The notes: generated by a model not told the origin, from the letters alone. A stretch of 64,000 nucleotides of DNA from Paenibacillus ehimensis NBRC 15659 (GCF_004000785.1 NZ_BILX01000003.1:62001-126000), one strand, 5' to 3'. Positions 26,144 through 35,570 are shown, counted from the stretch's first letter. Numbers and translations are program-made.

Positions 26144-26587
26144 CTAATCGTTGCCAAGCTCGGCAAGGCGCGTCAATGCGGGCAGTGCGGATGCGATACT
26201 TGTTCTTTCCTCCGGCGTGAGCCTTTCCATAAGTTTGCCGATCTGCATAATGCGTTCAGTCCGGCGTGAATCGATGACTTTTGCCCCTTGGGGTGTGATG
26301 CGGACGAGCACCGCACGGCCATCGCTCGGATCCGGCCGGCGCTCCACCAGCCCATCGCGCTCAAGCCGAATCACCAGCTGCGTCATTGCGGATTGCGTTA
26401 CTTGTTCCGTAGCAATCAGCTCGCTCAGCCTCATAGGGCTTCTAAGCGAGAGCGTGTGCAATACGGATAGCGTGGTGAAGCTTAGCTTCTCAATGGACGG
26501 CATCCGAATGAAAATCCTCGTCAATTCTTCGAACGCCATAGCGAAGTCGCTCACGTTCAGTTCGGTAATGTTAGTTTTAGGTTCCAT
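26144..26587 (-). CDS. MarR-family regulator, probably leaderless
   Basis: The 147-residue protein is a MarR winged helix: LSFTTLSVLHTLSLRSPMRL, then LIATEQVTQSAMTQLVIRLE and the wing RRPDPSDGRAVLVRITPQG. It should bind as a dimer to a palindrome and be released by a small aromatic or lipophilic compound, controlling itself and the epoxide hydrolase downstream. No ribosome site precedes ATG 26587. The mapped promoter (TAGACA-17-TATAAT at 26595-26623) would start transcription within about one base of the ATG, so a leaderless mRNA is the natural reading. Confidence 0.9.
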   Translation of the reverse strand: MEPKTNITELNVSDFAMAFEELTRIFIRMPSIEKLSFTTLSVLHTLSLRSPMRLSELIATEQVTQSAMTQLVIRLERDGLVERRPDPSDGRAVLVRITPQGAKVIDSRRTERIMQIGKLMERLTPEERTSIASALPALTRLAELGND

Positions 26588-26594
26588 GAGCTAA

Positions 26595-26623
26595 ATTATA
26601 TCAGTTATTTATATAAATGTCTA
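26595..26623 (-). promoter_or_regulatory. marR promoter with palindromic operator in spacer
   Basis: On the minus strand, -35 TAGACA (26618-26623) and -10 TATAAT (26595-26600) are 17 bases apart. The spacer contains the perfect 12-bp palindrome ATTTATATAAAT (26607-26618), a likely MarR operator. The -10 ends eight bases before the ATG. Confidence 0.75.
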
Positions 26624-26774
26624 ATATAAATCCATATTTTGTTTCCGTCAGGCGTAAGGCCGAAGCGCGAGCTTGTAAAATAAGCGTCCGTCCCAAAACA
26701 ATCCTCCTCCCCTTGAGAACCAGCAATTTATTGTGAATTTAATAACACGCCCAAACTCTATCTCCTGGAGAAAA

Positions 26775-26826
26775 TTAAAAGGACTGCTCTCTTCAGCAAA
26801 ATTTTTTCTGCCAAGAGACAGTCCTC
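26775..26826 (-). terminator. Terminator of DUF4272 gene
   Basis: AGGACTGTCTCTT pairs with AAGAGAGCAGTCCT (one bulge) around an AT-rich loop, followed by TTTTAATTTT on the minus strand, starting seven bases after the stop at 26833. The rest of 26624-26774 shows no feature. Confidence 0.75.
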
Positions 26827-26832
26827 TCCATT

Positions 26833-28008
26833 TTAGGTATCCATTGAAATATGATCCCACTCTTCATCGCGGTGACCTATGATCCAGAACAATCCCCGGC
26901 GTCTTTCCATGACGATGCTTTCGTTCATGCCGGCAGGAGCTTCTTCTCCTTGGATTCGGCTGTTGACGCATGCCCAGTGAAGCCGATAAATTCGGTCAGC
27001 CTCATCCATCATTTCTTCCTTGCTGCGCATCGAGGTTTTGAGCAAGAACTGTTCGAACGTTTCGCAGCTGGAAACGACTTCAATCGCATACTCACAGTCG
27101 CATACGCGATCGGGAAAATCGAGCGTATCCACAAGTCCAAGTGCCCAAATAAGCGCCCAGTACGCTTCGTATTGCCAGGAAATATTGACCGCCTCTTCCA
27201 TGACCGGCTCCTCATCCTGCAATAACTTTCTTTCGTTCTCCGTCAGATCCTGTTCCACGCCGAATTTTTGCAGCATCCCTGTGAAAAAGTCTCTTGACCC
27301 ATGAATATCTTCGCCTTGCGCCACGTCGCAAGCGAATTGAATGACGATCAATAAGGAGACGGCTCTTCTTGCGATATCTTCTTTTGTTTTAAACTGGCAT
27401 TGTTCTAAAGGCGGAAGCTGCGGCAGTCCGTGAATAAACGGAATCCCTCTTTCACTTAAAAAAGCAATTGTCCTGTTTTTTCGTTGTTCGCCTTCCTCGG
27501 ATGTGAGCTCAGGGCCAAGTACCTTTCGGGTGCAGGCGTGAGGCCTGAAGTTGGGCGGGCCCGATGTACCGTCGGGATACACAATCACCTCTCCTGCTTG
27601 ATCAAGCAAAATTCCGTTCGGCAAAAAGCCGATTCCTCCTACCCGCGACAGCAGCCCCGTAAATAATTGCATCTGCGCGTCGGTTATATCCTTCTCCGTT
27701 TCGATCGCAAGCATCGTATTTAAGACGGAGATTTGCGTCATGACCAATCCTTTAAGGTTCTCGTCTTCAAACGGAATACGGTCGTAAAACCCCATCATCC
27801 CGGGAATGTTTGTAGCGAAATAATCGGGATTCGTATCCTCGGAAGCGACTCTGATCGTCACTTTGTGCTTGCTGAACAATCCTTTGGACTTGAGAAAATA
27901 ATCATGTTCGTTTCTCTTGATTTCATAGCCTTTCACAAACACGTCTGATATCGTATTTTCGATATCGTCAATGTCGTTTCTGGACGCGAATATGGTAAAA
28001 TGCTTCAA
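26833..28008 (-). CDS. DUF4272 domain protein, TTG start
   Basis: The 391-residue cytoplasmic protein has a recognisable DUF4272-type core: RKNRTIAFLSERGIPFIHGL and later KTKEDIARRAVSLLIVIQFA. The segment WQYEAYWALIWALGLVDTL, then DFPDRVCDCEYAIEVVSSC, is highly typical. A final RLHWACVNSRIQGEEAPAGM followed by VVMERR-like ERRRGLFWIIG closes the domain. The N-terminal 160 residues are a separate domain that also occurs with DUF4272. The molecular role is unknown. The start is TTG 28008, preceded by GAGGAGGAACTC. It is monocistronic with a clear terminator. Confidence 0.8.
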   Translation of the reverse strand: MKHFTIFASRNDIDDIENTISDVFVKGYEIKRNEHDYFLKSKGLFSKHKVTIRVASEDTNPDYFATNIPGMMGFYDRIPFEDENLKGLVMTQISVLNTMLAIETEKDITDAQMQLFTGLLSRVGGIGFLPNGILLDQAGEVIVYPDGTSGPPNFRPHACTRKVLGPELTSEEGEQRKNRTIAFLSERGIPFIHGLPQLPPLEQCQFKTKEDIARRAVSLLIVIQFACDVAQGEDIHGSRDFFTGMLQKFGVEQDLTENERKLLQDEEPVMEEAVNISWQYEAYWALIWALGLVDTLDFPDRVCDCEYAIEVVSSCETFEQFLLKTSMRSKEEMMDEADRIYRLHWACVNSRIQGEEAPAGMNESIVMERRRGLFWIIGHRDEEWDHISMDT

Positions 28009-28072
28009 AATGAGTTCCTCCTCGATGCCATCATTTGCCTATGTTTGAATTTACTCTATAATAGCATCAAGT

Positions 28073-29088
28073 TCAATAGGTTAATGCGATTGGTTGTTGC
28101 TGCGTCACACAATGAATCATCCCGCCATCCTTATAAAGCTCCCTTACGTCAATACCGACTACTTGACGATCGGGGTATAATTTTTGGATGATCCCATTTG
28201 CTGTACTGTCATTCGGATCGTTATAGTTTGGGACCAATACAACTTTGTTCCCGATATAATAATTTACATATGACCCTTTATCATCCAATTGTTCTCCGTT
28301 TTCTAAAGCGACCTTGTTTCGGCTAAGCGGCAAATAGACATGCTTGTACATTTCGCCTGAAGCATTTTTTGCAGTCAATAATGTATTAATATCTTTGGCT
28401 GAGAGCCCCATTCGGCTAAGTCATCCGCAGACAAGGTAACGATGGTCGTTTTATCGAAAAATTTGGCAAGACCATCAATATGAAAATCGGTAATATCGGC
28501 ATCCGGCACCCCATCCAGCCAAATAAAATGCGTAACGCCAAGGCTGCGGATATAGGCTTCAATTTCCGCTTCGGATAATTCGGGATTTCTGTTGTGATTC
28601 ATAACGGAGCTTCTGGTTGCCAGAAAAGTACCGTTTCCGTCCAGTTCCATTGCCCCACCCTCGATGACAAGCTGATGCAAAACAATTCGTTCCATGTTCA
28701 ACTCCCGACTGATGTGCTCACGAAGCATGGCGTCCTTGGCGAAAGGGGCTTTCTTCCCCCATCCGTTGAATCCCGGATCCCATATTTTTAGATGTTGCTC
28801 ATGGTCATAAACAAAAATCGGTCCGTTATCTCTTGCCCATACGTCATCGGTAGGCGAAATAAAGAAATCGATCTGCTCCATAGTTACGCCTTGCTTTGGA
28901 AGAAGTTGATGAATATGTTCTTTTTCCGCCTGGGTATAGGCAACGATGTGAACCTTTTCACCTTCGCTTAAAGCGGCGGCCATTTTGACCCAAATGGGCT
29001 CTATACCTTTCTTATAATCGTCGCCGTAGGTGTATCCATGAGGCCATTGCAGCCAGGTACCCTCATGCTCGCTTTTTTCATCCGGCAT
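28073..29088 (-). pseudogene. Agmatine deiminase, interrupted by a frameshift
   Basis: Two overlapping reading frames together encode one agmatine deiminase / peptidyl-arginine-deiminase-like protein of about 338 residues. The first (28375-29088) has MPDEKSEHEGTWLQWPHGYT, PTDDVWARDNGPIFVYD and VIEGGAMELDGNGTFLATR. The second (28073-28411) has YLPLSRNK, YVNYYIGNKVVLVPNYND and GGMIHCVTQQQP with the catalytic Cys. Agmatine deiminase converts agmatine to N-carbamoylputrescine. The frames meet at a run of four C (28406-28409); one extra base would restore ...EWGLSAKDI.... The lesion separates the catalytic Cys from the rest. There is no good ribosome site at the ATG, and its frame is also open upstream into the MerR gene. 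Confidence 0.85.
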
Positions 29089-29126
29089 CGTGTATGTATT
29101 TATCCTGGAATCTATTAGCTCCCTTT

Positions 29127-29693
29127 CTACCCGTATAGGTTGACATACTTCAACATCATATTGATAAATTCCCCTTCCTCAACGGAATGAAATATAGCAA
29201 AATAGTTGCCGGTCAACGTTGGATTCATTGCATTGACGCATTTATGAAGTCGATCGATTAATTGCTCCAAGTCATGTTCATGTACAATTTGTCTTAAGCA
29301 TAGAGCATGGAATGGCTTCCTCACTCCACAAACCACATCATAAACGTTCACCCTTTTTCTGGTATATTTAGGCTCAATTCCGTTTTTCATCTCCTCAATA
29401 ACATCGAGATAGTCCATGGCTTTTTCGTTCAATTCAGCAATCTTCTGCCGGTATACCGCTTTCATGGCTTCAGAATCCGTATCGATTTGGAGTACATTCT
29501 TGATTTCGTCTATTGAAAAATGATATTTGCGCAGTTGTTTTATTCTATTCACCGTTTTCATATCATCGCTGGTATAATACCGATAACCGTTAGCTTCATC
29601 TTTTTTTGGCGTTAATAAAGCTTTCTCATCGTAATATCTTAACATCCTTTGGGATATTTTATTGATCTTCGAAAACTCTCCTATTTTATACAT
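29127..29693 (-). CDS. MerR-family regulator, C-terminus apparently frameshifted
   Basis: The 188-residue reading frame begins MYKIGEFSKINKISQRMLRY followed by YDEKALL, a MerR winged helix, then a coiled coil to about residue 110 and the first part of a GyrI-like effector domain (TGNYFAIFHSVEEGEF). It then ends early as NMMLKYVNLYG. In another frame the sequence continues as YDVEVCQPI, which matches the family's usual next strand. One extra base in the four-C run at 29171-29174 would restore it. The corrected frame then runs directly into the agmatine deiminase ORF, leaving the effector domain truncated by about 60 residues. The ATG 29693 (or TTG 29696) follows GGAGGGAGG. Confidence 0.75.
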   Translation of the reverse strand: MYKIGEFSKINKISQRMLRYYDEKALLTPKKDEANGYRYYTSDDMKTVNRIKQLRKYHFSIDEIKNVLQIDTDSEAMKAVYRQKIAELNEKAMDYLDVIEEMKNGIEPKYTRKRVNVYDVVCGVRKPFHALCLRQIVHEHDLEQLIDRLHKCVNAMNPTLTGNYFAIFHSVEEGEFINMMLKYVNLYG

Positions 29694-29788
29694 CAATAAC
29701 CCTCCCTCCGCTAATTAACACTATATCAAGAACATTGGTCCATTCAAGCTTCGGTCATTTTGCCGATTCTCTTCCACACCGCACAATC

Positions 29789-29833
29789 AAAAAAAGGGAG
29801 CCGGTCACTGAAACAGTGACAACGCTCCCTTTT
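29789..29833 (-). terminator. Terminator of the fructose PTS operon
   Basis: AAAAGGGAGC...GTCACTG pairs with CAGTGAC...GCTCCCTTTT around TTT, followed by a T run on the minus strand. It lies 33 bases after the ptsI stop. Confidence 0.85.
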
Positions 29834-29865
29834 CATCGCTGGAATAGCCATATTGATCGTTCCGG

Positions 29866-31605
29866 TTACGCGCCCGCCTCGATCTGCTTATGGAAATCTT
29901 CAAGCGCTCGTCTTACCTCAGCAGCCGTTTCCAGCTCGAATATACGCTGGGTCAAAGCGACACACTCGCTTCGCTTCAAATGGACGATCATCTTTTTCAC
30001 TTTGGACAGCGAAGAAGCGGACATGCTCCATTCGTGAAGACCCAAGCCAACCAATAAAGGGGCGGCAAGCGGGTCTCCGGCCATCGTTCCGCACATCCCG
30101 GTCCACTTGCCGTGACGGATCGATGCGTCGATAACATTGTTCAGCAATCTTATGACAGCCGGATGGAAATAATCGTACAAATGAGACACCTTTTCGTTCA
30201 TGCGGTCGACGGCTACCGTATACTGCACCAAGTCATTCGTTCCGATACTGAAAAAATCAACTTCCCTAGCGAAGCTATCGGCCATGAGAGCCGCAGACGG
30301 AATTTCGATCATGATCCCAAGCTCCACCGAATCGGCAAAAGGCTTGCCTTCGTTGCGAAGCTGTTCGCAGGCCTGCTCGTACATCGCTCTCGCCTCGCGC
30401 CATTCCTCCAGCCCTGAAATCATCGGAAACATAATCTTGACGGTTCCATGAACGCCGGCTCTAGCGATCGCTTTGAGCTGGGTTAGAAGAAGCTCCTTTC
30501 TGTCCAATCCGATCCGGATCGCCCGGTAGCCGAGAAAAGGGTTCATCTCCTTCGGCAGCTCCAGGTAAGGAAGCTCCTTATCTCCTCCGATATCCAGCGT
30601 ACGAATGACGACGGGGCGGCCCCGCATCGCTTCGGCCACGGCCGAATACGCTTTATATTGGGTTTCTTCATCGGGCAATTGGGATTGTCCCATGAACAAA
30701 AATTCCGTCCGGTACAAGCCTACGGCTTCGGCCCCTTGCTCCAACAGCGACATGGATTCCTCTACCGTTCCGATATTCGCTGCCAGCTCCACTCGAAAGC
30801 CATCCTTCGTGACGGCTTCACGATCCGCGTAGGCCTTCAAATCGGCCCATTCCGATTCTTCCCGTTCCTTTTGCTCCCGATACGTTGCAGCCGTTGCCGA
30901 AGACGGGCTCACGATGCAATCCCCGACAGAGCCGTCGATAATAAGCTCATCGCCATGACGGATAGCCTCGATATCATCCCCTATCCCCAGTACGGCAGCG
31001 ATGCCTAACGAGTTGGCAAGGATGGCCGTATGCGAGGTCTTGCCTCCAATTCGCGTAACAAACCCGAGCACCAGACTTTTATCCAACTGTACCGTATCCG
31101 AAGGAGTCAGATCATCCGCTACTAGAATAACCTGCTCTTGAATGTCCGAAAGCCGGGTGCCTTGATAATCGGACAATTGGGCAAACAATCGGTTCCCCAC
31201 ATCGCGAACATCCGCTGCTCTCTCCCGCATGTACTCGTTCGCCATGCTTTCGAATAAACCCGCGACCTGGCTCACGACTTTGTGAACCGCCGTCTCGGCC
31301 GACCACTGCTCCTGCACAATCAGATCTTCCATCGGAGGATAAAAGACCGGGTCCGACAGGAAGCTGAGCTGCCCCTTCAGGATCATCGCCTTATCTTCTC
31401 CTAACGTGCTTTGAGCGCGATCAATCAGCGCTTGGAGCTGCTCTGCGCATTTCGCTTTTGCTTGTTGAAGCCGCTGCAATTCCAAGCCGCTGTGATCAGT
31501 CTTCTTGCTCTCGATATCCGCCAGCCTGACAGGCGAGTAGACGAAAGCTTTACCGATTCTGACACCAGCCGATACGCCAAGTCCCTTGAGCCTTTTTTCT
31601 GCCAT
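29866..31605 (-). CDS. ptsI: PTS enzyme I (phosphoenolpyruvate-protein phosphotransferase)
   Basis: The 579-residue cytoplasmic enzyme takes phosphate from PEP and passes it to HPr. GGKTSHTAILANSLGI holds the active His near residue 186. The PEP-binding barrel has VGLYRTEFLFM, IRTLDIGGDKELPYL, FPMISGLEEW, FFSIGTNDLVQYT and MCGTMAGDP with the catalytic Cys. Full length for the family. The ATG 31605 is chosen over 31620 because GGGGAGA lies just before it. It is the last gene of the fruR-fruK-IIBC-IIA-HPr-EI operon, 38 bases after HPr. A fructose-dedicated copy is plausible if a separate ptsHI exists elsewhere in the genome. Confidence 0.93.
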   Translation of the reverse strand: MAEKRLKGLGVSAGVRIGKAFVYSPVRLADIESKKTDHSGLELQRLQQAKAKCAEQLQALIDRAQSTLGEDKAMILKGQLSFLSDPVFYPPMEDLIVQEQWSAETAVHKVVSQVAGLFESMANEYMRERAADVRDVGNRLFAQLSDYQGTRLSDIQEQVILVADDLTPSDTVQLDKSLVLGFVTRIGGKTSHTAILANSLGIAAVLGIGDDIEAIRHGDELIIDGSVGDCIVSPSSATAATYREQKEREESEWADLKAYADREAVTKDGFRVELAANIGTVEESMSLLEQGAEAVGLYRTEFLFMGQSQLPDEETQYKAYSAVAEAMRGRPVVIRTLDIGGDKELPYLELPKEMNPFLGYRAIRIGLDRKELLLTQLKAIARAGVHGTVKIMFPMISGLEEWREARAMYEQACEQLRNEGKPFADSVELGIMIEIPSAALMADSFAREVDFFSIGTNDLVQYTVAVDRMNEKVSHLYDYFHPAVIRLLNNVIDASIRHGKWTGMCGTMAGDPLAAPLLVGLGLHEWSMSASSLSKVKKMIVHLKRSECVALTQRIFELETAAEVRRALEDFHKQIEAGA

Positions 31606-31643
31606 TGATCGTCTCCCCATTCCTTGGCTCTTGTTCTGTGATG

Positions 31644-31922
31644 CTAGGCTTCCCCAAAGCCGCTTTCTACCAATTCTACTAACGAATCAAGCGCTTCCCG
31701 CTCGTCCGGTCCGTCCGCCGAAAGGGTAATGACGGAGCCTTTCTCCAGCCCCAAGGTCATGAGACCGAGGATGCTTTTCCCATCCGCTTCTACCGTATCG
31801 GATTCCTTATGGAAGTTTACTTTGATTTTCGATTGAAACGTCGTCGCTTTCTCCGTAAACAGCTGGGCAGGCCGAATATGAAACCCTGAAGCGTTGCGGA
31901 TGGTAACCTCTTTCGTAAGCAT
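31644..31922 (-). CDS. HPr-family phosphocarrier protein
   Basis: The 92-residue protein has GFHIRPAQLF with the phosphorylatable His15 and Arg17, and DGKSILGLMTLGLEKGS, where Ser50 corresponds to the regulatory Ser46 of Gram-positive HPr. The loop before the Ser is four residues longer than in Bacillus HPr, and FHIRPAQ replaces the usual IHARPAT. These traits suggest a pathway-specific paralogue rather than the housekeeping HPr. It relays phosphate from enzyme I to the IIA protein encoded next to it. TAGGAGGAGATG provides the ribosome site; 14 bases separate it from the IIA gene. Confidence 0.9.
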   Translation of the reverse strand: MLTKEVTIRNASGFHIRPAQLFTEKATTFQSKIKVNFHKESDTVEADGKSILGLMTLGLEKGSVITLSADGPDEREALDSLVELVESGFGEA

Positions 31923-31936
31923 AGGCTCATCTCCTC

Positions 31937-32392
31937 CTAAATGGCTTGCAATAGGTCGATCAATTGCTGCGGCTCCGTAATGTTCAACAAGCTTTGACGG
32001 AACTGTTCGTCAATCAGCTTCCGGGAAAGCGCGATCAAGATTTGCAGATGCTCGTTTCCTGCCGCTTCCTCCGGAACGGCGATCATAAACACGATCGATA
32101 CCGGATTTCCGTCCAGCGACTGCCAGTCGAGCGGCTGGGTCAGCTTGGCAAAAGCCAATCCTGCCTTGCTTACACCGCCAGATTTCCCGTGGGGAATGGC
32201 GACGCCGAAGCCGATCCCTGTCGAGCCCGTCTCCTCCCGCTTCATCACGGCATCGAAATAAGCGGACTTGTCGCGAAGGCACCCTGCGGCCTCGAGCCCG
32301 TCGATCATCGCCTGGATGCAGCTTTCTTTGTCCGATGTTTCCAGCGGAATCATAATGCTTTGTTCCTGCAAAAGTCCTTGAATGTTCATCAT
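31937..32392 (-). CDS. PTS fructose-type IIA component
   Basis: The 151-residue single-domain protein of the PtsN/fructose IIA family has EETGSTGIGFGVAIPHGKSG with the phosphorylated His near residue 66, and VSKAGLAFAKLTQPLDWQ. It accepts phosphate from HPr and passes it to the IIB Cys of the adjacent IIBC protein. In many Bacilli IIA is fused to IIBC; here it is separate. TAGGAGGATGTA precedes the ATG. It lies 48 bases after the IIBC gene. Confidence 0.92.
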   Translation of the reverse strand: MMNIQGLLQEQSIMIPLETSDKESCIQAMIDGLEAAGCLRDKSAYFDAVMKREETGSTGIGFGVAIPHGKSGGVSKAGLAFAKLTQPLDWQSLDGNPVSIVFMIAVPEEAAGNEHLQILIALSRKLIDEQFRQSLLNITEPQQLIDLLQAI

Positions 32393-32440
32393 TACATCCT
32401 CCTAAGGGTAATAAGGGTGGAATTTTGATAGAATCTACCG

Positions 32441-33814
32441 CTATTTCAGAACAGGCTTTTTTAATAGATTCAATACAACCGCTGTAACAACGGTCCCTGC
32501 GACGATAGCTGCGGCATACAAGGCCAGGTGGCTCACCGCATTCGGAATCGGCAGTACGAAGATGCCGCCGTGAGGCGCACGAAGCGTCACGCCGAAAAGC
32601 ATCGATAAAGCGCCCGTTACTGCGGAGCCGATCATAATCGAAGGAATGACGCGGAACGGATCGCTGGCCGCAAACGGAATCGCCCCTTCGGTAATGAACG
32701 AAATTCCCAGCACGGAGGCCGCCTTGCCGGCATCCCGTTCTTCCTTCGTATACTTCTTCGGAGCAAGCAGCGTCGCCAACCACAATCCAAGCGGAGGCGT
32801 CATTCCTGCCGCCATCACGGCGGCCATCGGCCCGTACACATCGCTGGCCAATAATCCTACGGAAAACGTATACGCCGTTTTATTCAACGGTCCGCCCATA
32901 TCGAAGGCCATCATCAATCCAAGCAAACCGCCGAGCAGGACAGCATTGGTCGACCCAAGCGCTTTCAGCCATTCCGTCAAGCCGTCCATGATCGTCTTCA
33001 CAGGCTCTCCGATGACGTAGATCATCAGAAGTCCGGTTATTCCGGTTGCAAGAAGAGGAATAAGCAGAATCGGCTTCAAGCCTTCCAGGTTTCTGGGCAG
33101 CTTGATATAATCCTTTAACCATTTCGCTACATAGCCAGCCAAGAAACCGGCAATGATGCCGCCAAGGAACCCTGCGCCGATTTTGGAGGCCAGCATGCCG
33201 CCTACAAGACCGGGGGCAAGACCCGGCTTTTCCGCAATCGAGAACGCGATAAATCCGGCCAAAATCGGGACCATCAGCGCGAAAGCGGCTCCGCTGCCGA
33301 TGTCCATCAACGCTGCGGCCAACGTTCCTTTTTCTTTAAACGCCTCGATGCCGAAAACAAAGGAAAGGGCGATCAGCAGCCCGCCTGCGACGACCAGCGG
33401 AAGCATGTTGGATACACCGGTCATCAAATGCTTATACGCCCCGGTACGGGAAGCGCTGCGCTGCGCCTTCGATTGCTCCACCTGTTCTTTGTAGTCTGCC
33501 TTGGGCGCGGCTTCCTTATTAAGGGCTTGGTCAATAAGACCTGCCGGATCTTTAATGGCGTGGGCCACCGGTACTTTGACAAGAGGTTTCCCTGCAAATC
33601 GGGATTCCAATACGTCCGTGTCGGCCGCCACAATGATGGCATGCGCCTCGGCGATCTCCTCCGGGGAAAGCTCATTCTCCACGCCGACGGCTCCCCGCGT
33701 CTCAACCTTAATCGGAACCTGCTTCTCTCTCGCCGCTTTGGCCAAAGATTCGGCAGCCATGTAAGTATGCGCTACGCCGGTGGGACAAGCAGTTACAGCC
33801 AAAATCTTTTTCAT
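32441..33814 (-). CDS. fruA: PTS fructose transporter IIBC
   Basis: The 457-residue protein has a IIB domain at 1-100, [19 protein letters not shown], whose Cys11 carries phosphate. A linker and a IIC domain of about 330 residues follow, with some nine membrane helices ([38 protein letters not shown]). [20 protein letters not shown] is characteristic of the fructose IIC family. It imports fructose as fructose-1-phosphate, the substrate of the kinase encoded just upstream. TGAGGAGGCGC precedes ATG 33814, 36 bases after fruK. Confidence 0.94.
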   Translation of the reverse strand: MKKILAVTACPTGVAHTYMAAESLAKAAREKQVPIKVETRGAVGVENELSPEEIAEAHAIIVAADTDVLESRFAGKPLVKVPVAHAIKDPAGLIDQALNKEAAPKADYKEQVEQSKAQRSASRTGAYKHLMTGVSNMLPLVVAGGLLIALSFVFGIEAFKEKGTLAAALMDIGSGAAFALMVPILAGFIAFSIAEKPGLAPGLVGGMLASKIGAGFLGGIIAGFLAGYVAKWLKDYIKLPRNLEGLKPILLIPLLATGITGLLMIYVIGEPVKTIMDGLTEWLKALGSTNAVLLGGLLGLMMAFDMGGPLNKTAYTFSVGLLASDVYGPMAAVMAAGMTPPLGLWLATLLAPKKYTKEERDAGKAASVLGISFITEGAIPFAASDPFRVIPSIMIGSAVTGALSMLFGVTLRAPHGGIFVLPIPNAVSHLALYAAAIVAGTVVTAVVLNLLKKPVLK

Positions 33815-33850
33815 ATCGAGCGCCTCCTCAACTCATGATCACAAATGAAA

Positions 33851-34789
33851 CTATAAGGGCCATACCGTTACCCCGCTTATCTTCTCTTCCACTTCGGCAA
33901 GCGTACAAACCTCCGTCCCCGGCTTGGACGCGGTCACCGTTCCCGCCGCCGAGGTCCATCGTGCCATCTCCTCAAGCGGCTTCCCCTCCAGCAGGCAGTG
34001 AACCAAAGCTGCCACCATGGAATCGCCGGCGCCGACCGTGCTCAGGGGCACAATCGGAAACGGTTTGGCGCGAACCGCTTCGTTTTGGCTGACCAGAATC
34101 GAACCTTCGGCTCCCAAAGAAACGGAAACGTAAGTAATTCCTTTGCCTGTGAGCCTTCTCGCTGCGGAAACAATCTCCTCGTCCGTCCGAAAGCTTTCGC
34201 CAAAAAGCGCTTCCAACTCGTGAATGTTCGGTTTAATCGCATAAGGAACAGCTTCAATCCCTTTCATGAACGGCTCCCCGTCGGCATCCAGCACTGTCCG
34301 GGCTCCTGCGTTATTCGCAATCTCGATTAACGTTTTATACGTATCGTCCGGCGCTCCGGGCGGCAAGCTGCCTCCCAATACGACGACCGACACGCTGCGA
34401 ACAGCGTCGGTATACCGCTCAATGAACTCCTCCAGTGCTTTCCGGCCGACCGTAAAGCCGGCTTCGTTGAGCTCCGTCGTTTCTTTGGTGCATTCGACAT
34501 ATACTTTCAAATTGGTTCTGGTTTCGCCTGCCGTCTCGATAAATAAGTTCGGAATGCCCAGACCGGTGAGCTGTTCGGTAATGATTTTTCCTTGATGACC
34601 GGCCGTCAGCCCCCAGGATGCCACATCGACGGAAAAATGCTTTAGCGCTTTAGCGACATTAATTCCTTTGCCCCCGGCGTCCGTTCTCCACGCTTTAATT
34701 CGATTTAATCCGCCGCTGACGAACTCTTCAATCGTAACGGTTTTGTCCAAAGCCGGGTTCAACGTTACGGTAAGGACTTTAGAGCTCAT
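33851..34789 (-). CDS. fruK: 1-phosphofructokinase
   Basis: The 312-residue PfkB-family sugar kinase has KVLTVTLNPALDKTV at the start, GGKGINVAKALKHF (sugar site), VVLGGSLPPGAP and STVGAGDSMVAALVH with the catalytic Asp. It converts fructose-1-phosphate to fructose-1,6-bisphosphate, the step after PTS import. The ATG at 34789 follows GGGGGGAAAGGA and overlaps the end of the regulator gene by 11 bases; the longer reading frame from 34813 has no ribosome site. It is the second gene of the operon. Confidence 0.95.
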   Translation of the reverse strand: MSSKVLTVTLNPALDKTVTIEEFVSGGLNRIKAWRTDAGGKGINVAKALKHFSVDVASWGLTAGHQGKIITEQLTGLGIPNLFIETAGETRTNLKVYVECTKETTELNEAGFTVGRKALEEFIERYTDAVRSVSVVVLGGSLPPGAPDDTYKTLIEIANNAGARTVLDADGEPFMKGIEAVPYAIKPNIHELEALFGESFRTDEEIVSAARRLTGKGITYVSVSLGAEGSILVSQNEAVRAKPFPIVPLSTVGAGDSMVAALVHCLLEGKPLEEMARWTSAAGTVTASKPGTEVCTLAEVEEKISGVTVWPL

Positions 34790-35570
34790 GTCCTTTCCCC
34801 CCAGCATGGACAACCGTCACCGATATGCCGGCCGCCTCCAGCTCCTCTCGTGCATTTTCCGGCATTCCGTCGTCTGTAATGCAGTGGTCGATATCCGGCA
34901 GCTCGGCCACTTTGGCAAACGAAACTTTCCCGTATTTGCTGTGATCCGCGAGCAAAATCACCTGTTTGGCCGAGTGAAGAATACTTTGCTTTGCCGAAGC
35001 TTCCAATATATTAGGGGTTGTCAGCCCGATAAGAGGATCCAACCCGTTCGTTGCCAAGAAGGCTTTGTCCACATAGACCGATTTCAAAGCTTTCTCCGTT
35101 AACGGCCCGACCATAGCCAGCGTTTCATGACGAAGCGATCCGCCGGTTAGCACGAGATCGATACCTTGATGCGTGAGCAGCTCTTGAGCGGCCATGACCG
35201 AATTGGTCACCACCGTTAATTGCTTGAAAGCTTTAAGCTCCTTGGCCAAATAATAAGTTGTCGTGCCGGAGTCCAGAACAATCGTGTCCCCTTCTTGGAT
35301 CATGGCCGCAGCGGCTTTGGCGATCGCCTCCTTCTGTGCCCGGTAGCTGTCTTCCTTCTCCATAAACGGCGGCTCCGAGTTATCGTGCACTAACGCTACC
35401 GCTCCCCCGTGCGTACGGCGAAGCTGCCTGCTCTCCTCCAGAATCTTCAGATCCCTGCGGACGGTCGATTCGGATACTTGAAACTGCTGTGCCAGTTCTT
35501 GAACGGAAGCTCTTTCCCGCGTCTGAACATAATCGGCGATTTTCTGTTGGCGTTCTTCCTCAAACAGCAT
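34779..35570 (-). CDS. fruR: DeoR-family regulator of the fructose operon
   Basis: The 263-residue protein has RQQKIADYVQTRERASVQEL then AQQFQVSESTVRRDLKILEE, the DeoR/GlpR helix-turn-helix. A sensor domain of the phosphosugar-isomerase-like fold follows (DTIVLDSGTTTYYLAKELK, LLADHSKYGKVSFAKVAE). Family members respond to fructose-1-phosphate and repress fruRKA. The start at 35570 is set by GGGAGGGGAAC; the ORF extends 22 codons further without a site. As first gene it autoregulates the six-gene PTS operon. Confidence 0.92.
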   Translation of the reverse strand: MLFEEERQQKIADYVQTRERASVQELAQQFQVSESTVRRDLKILEESRQLRRTHGGAVALVHDNSEPPFMEKEDSYRAQKEAIAKAAAAMIQEGDTIVLDSGTTTYYLAKELKAFKQLTVVTNSVMAAQELLTHQGIDLVLTGGSLRHETLAMVGPLTEKALKSVYVDKAFLATNGLDPLIGLTTPNILEASAKQSILHSAKQVILLADHSKYGKVSFAKVAELPDIDHCITDDGMPENAREELEAAGISVTVVHAGGKGHEL

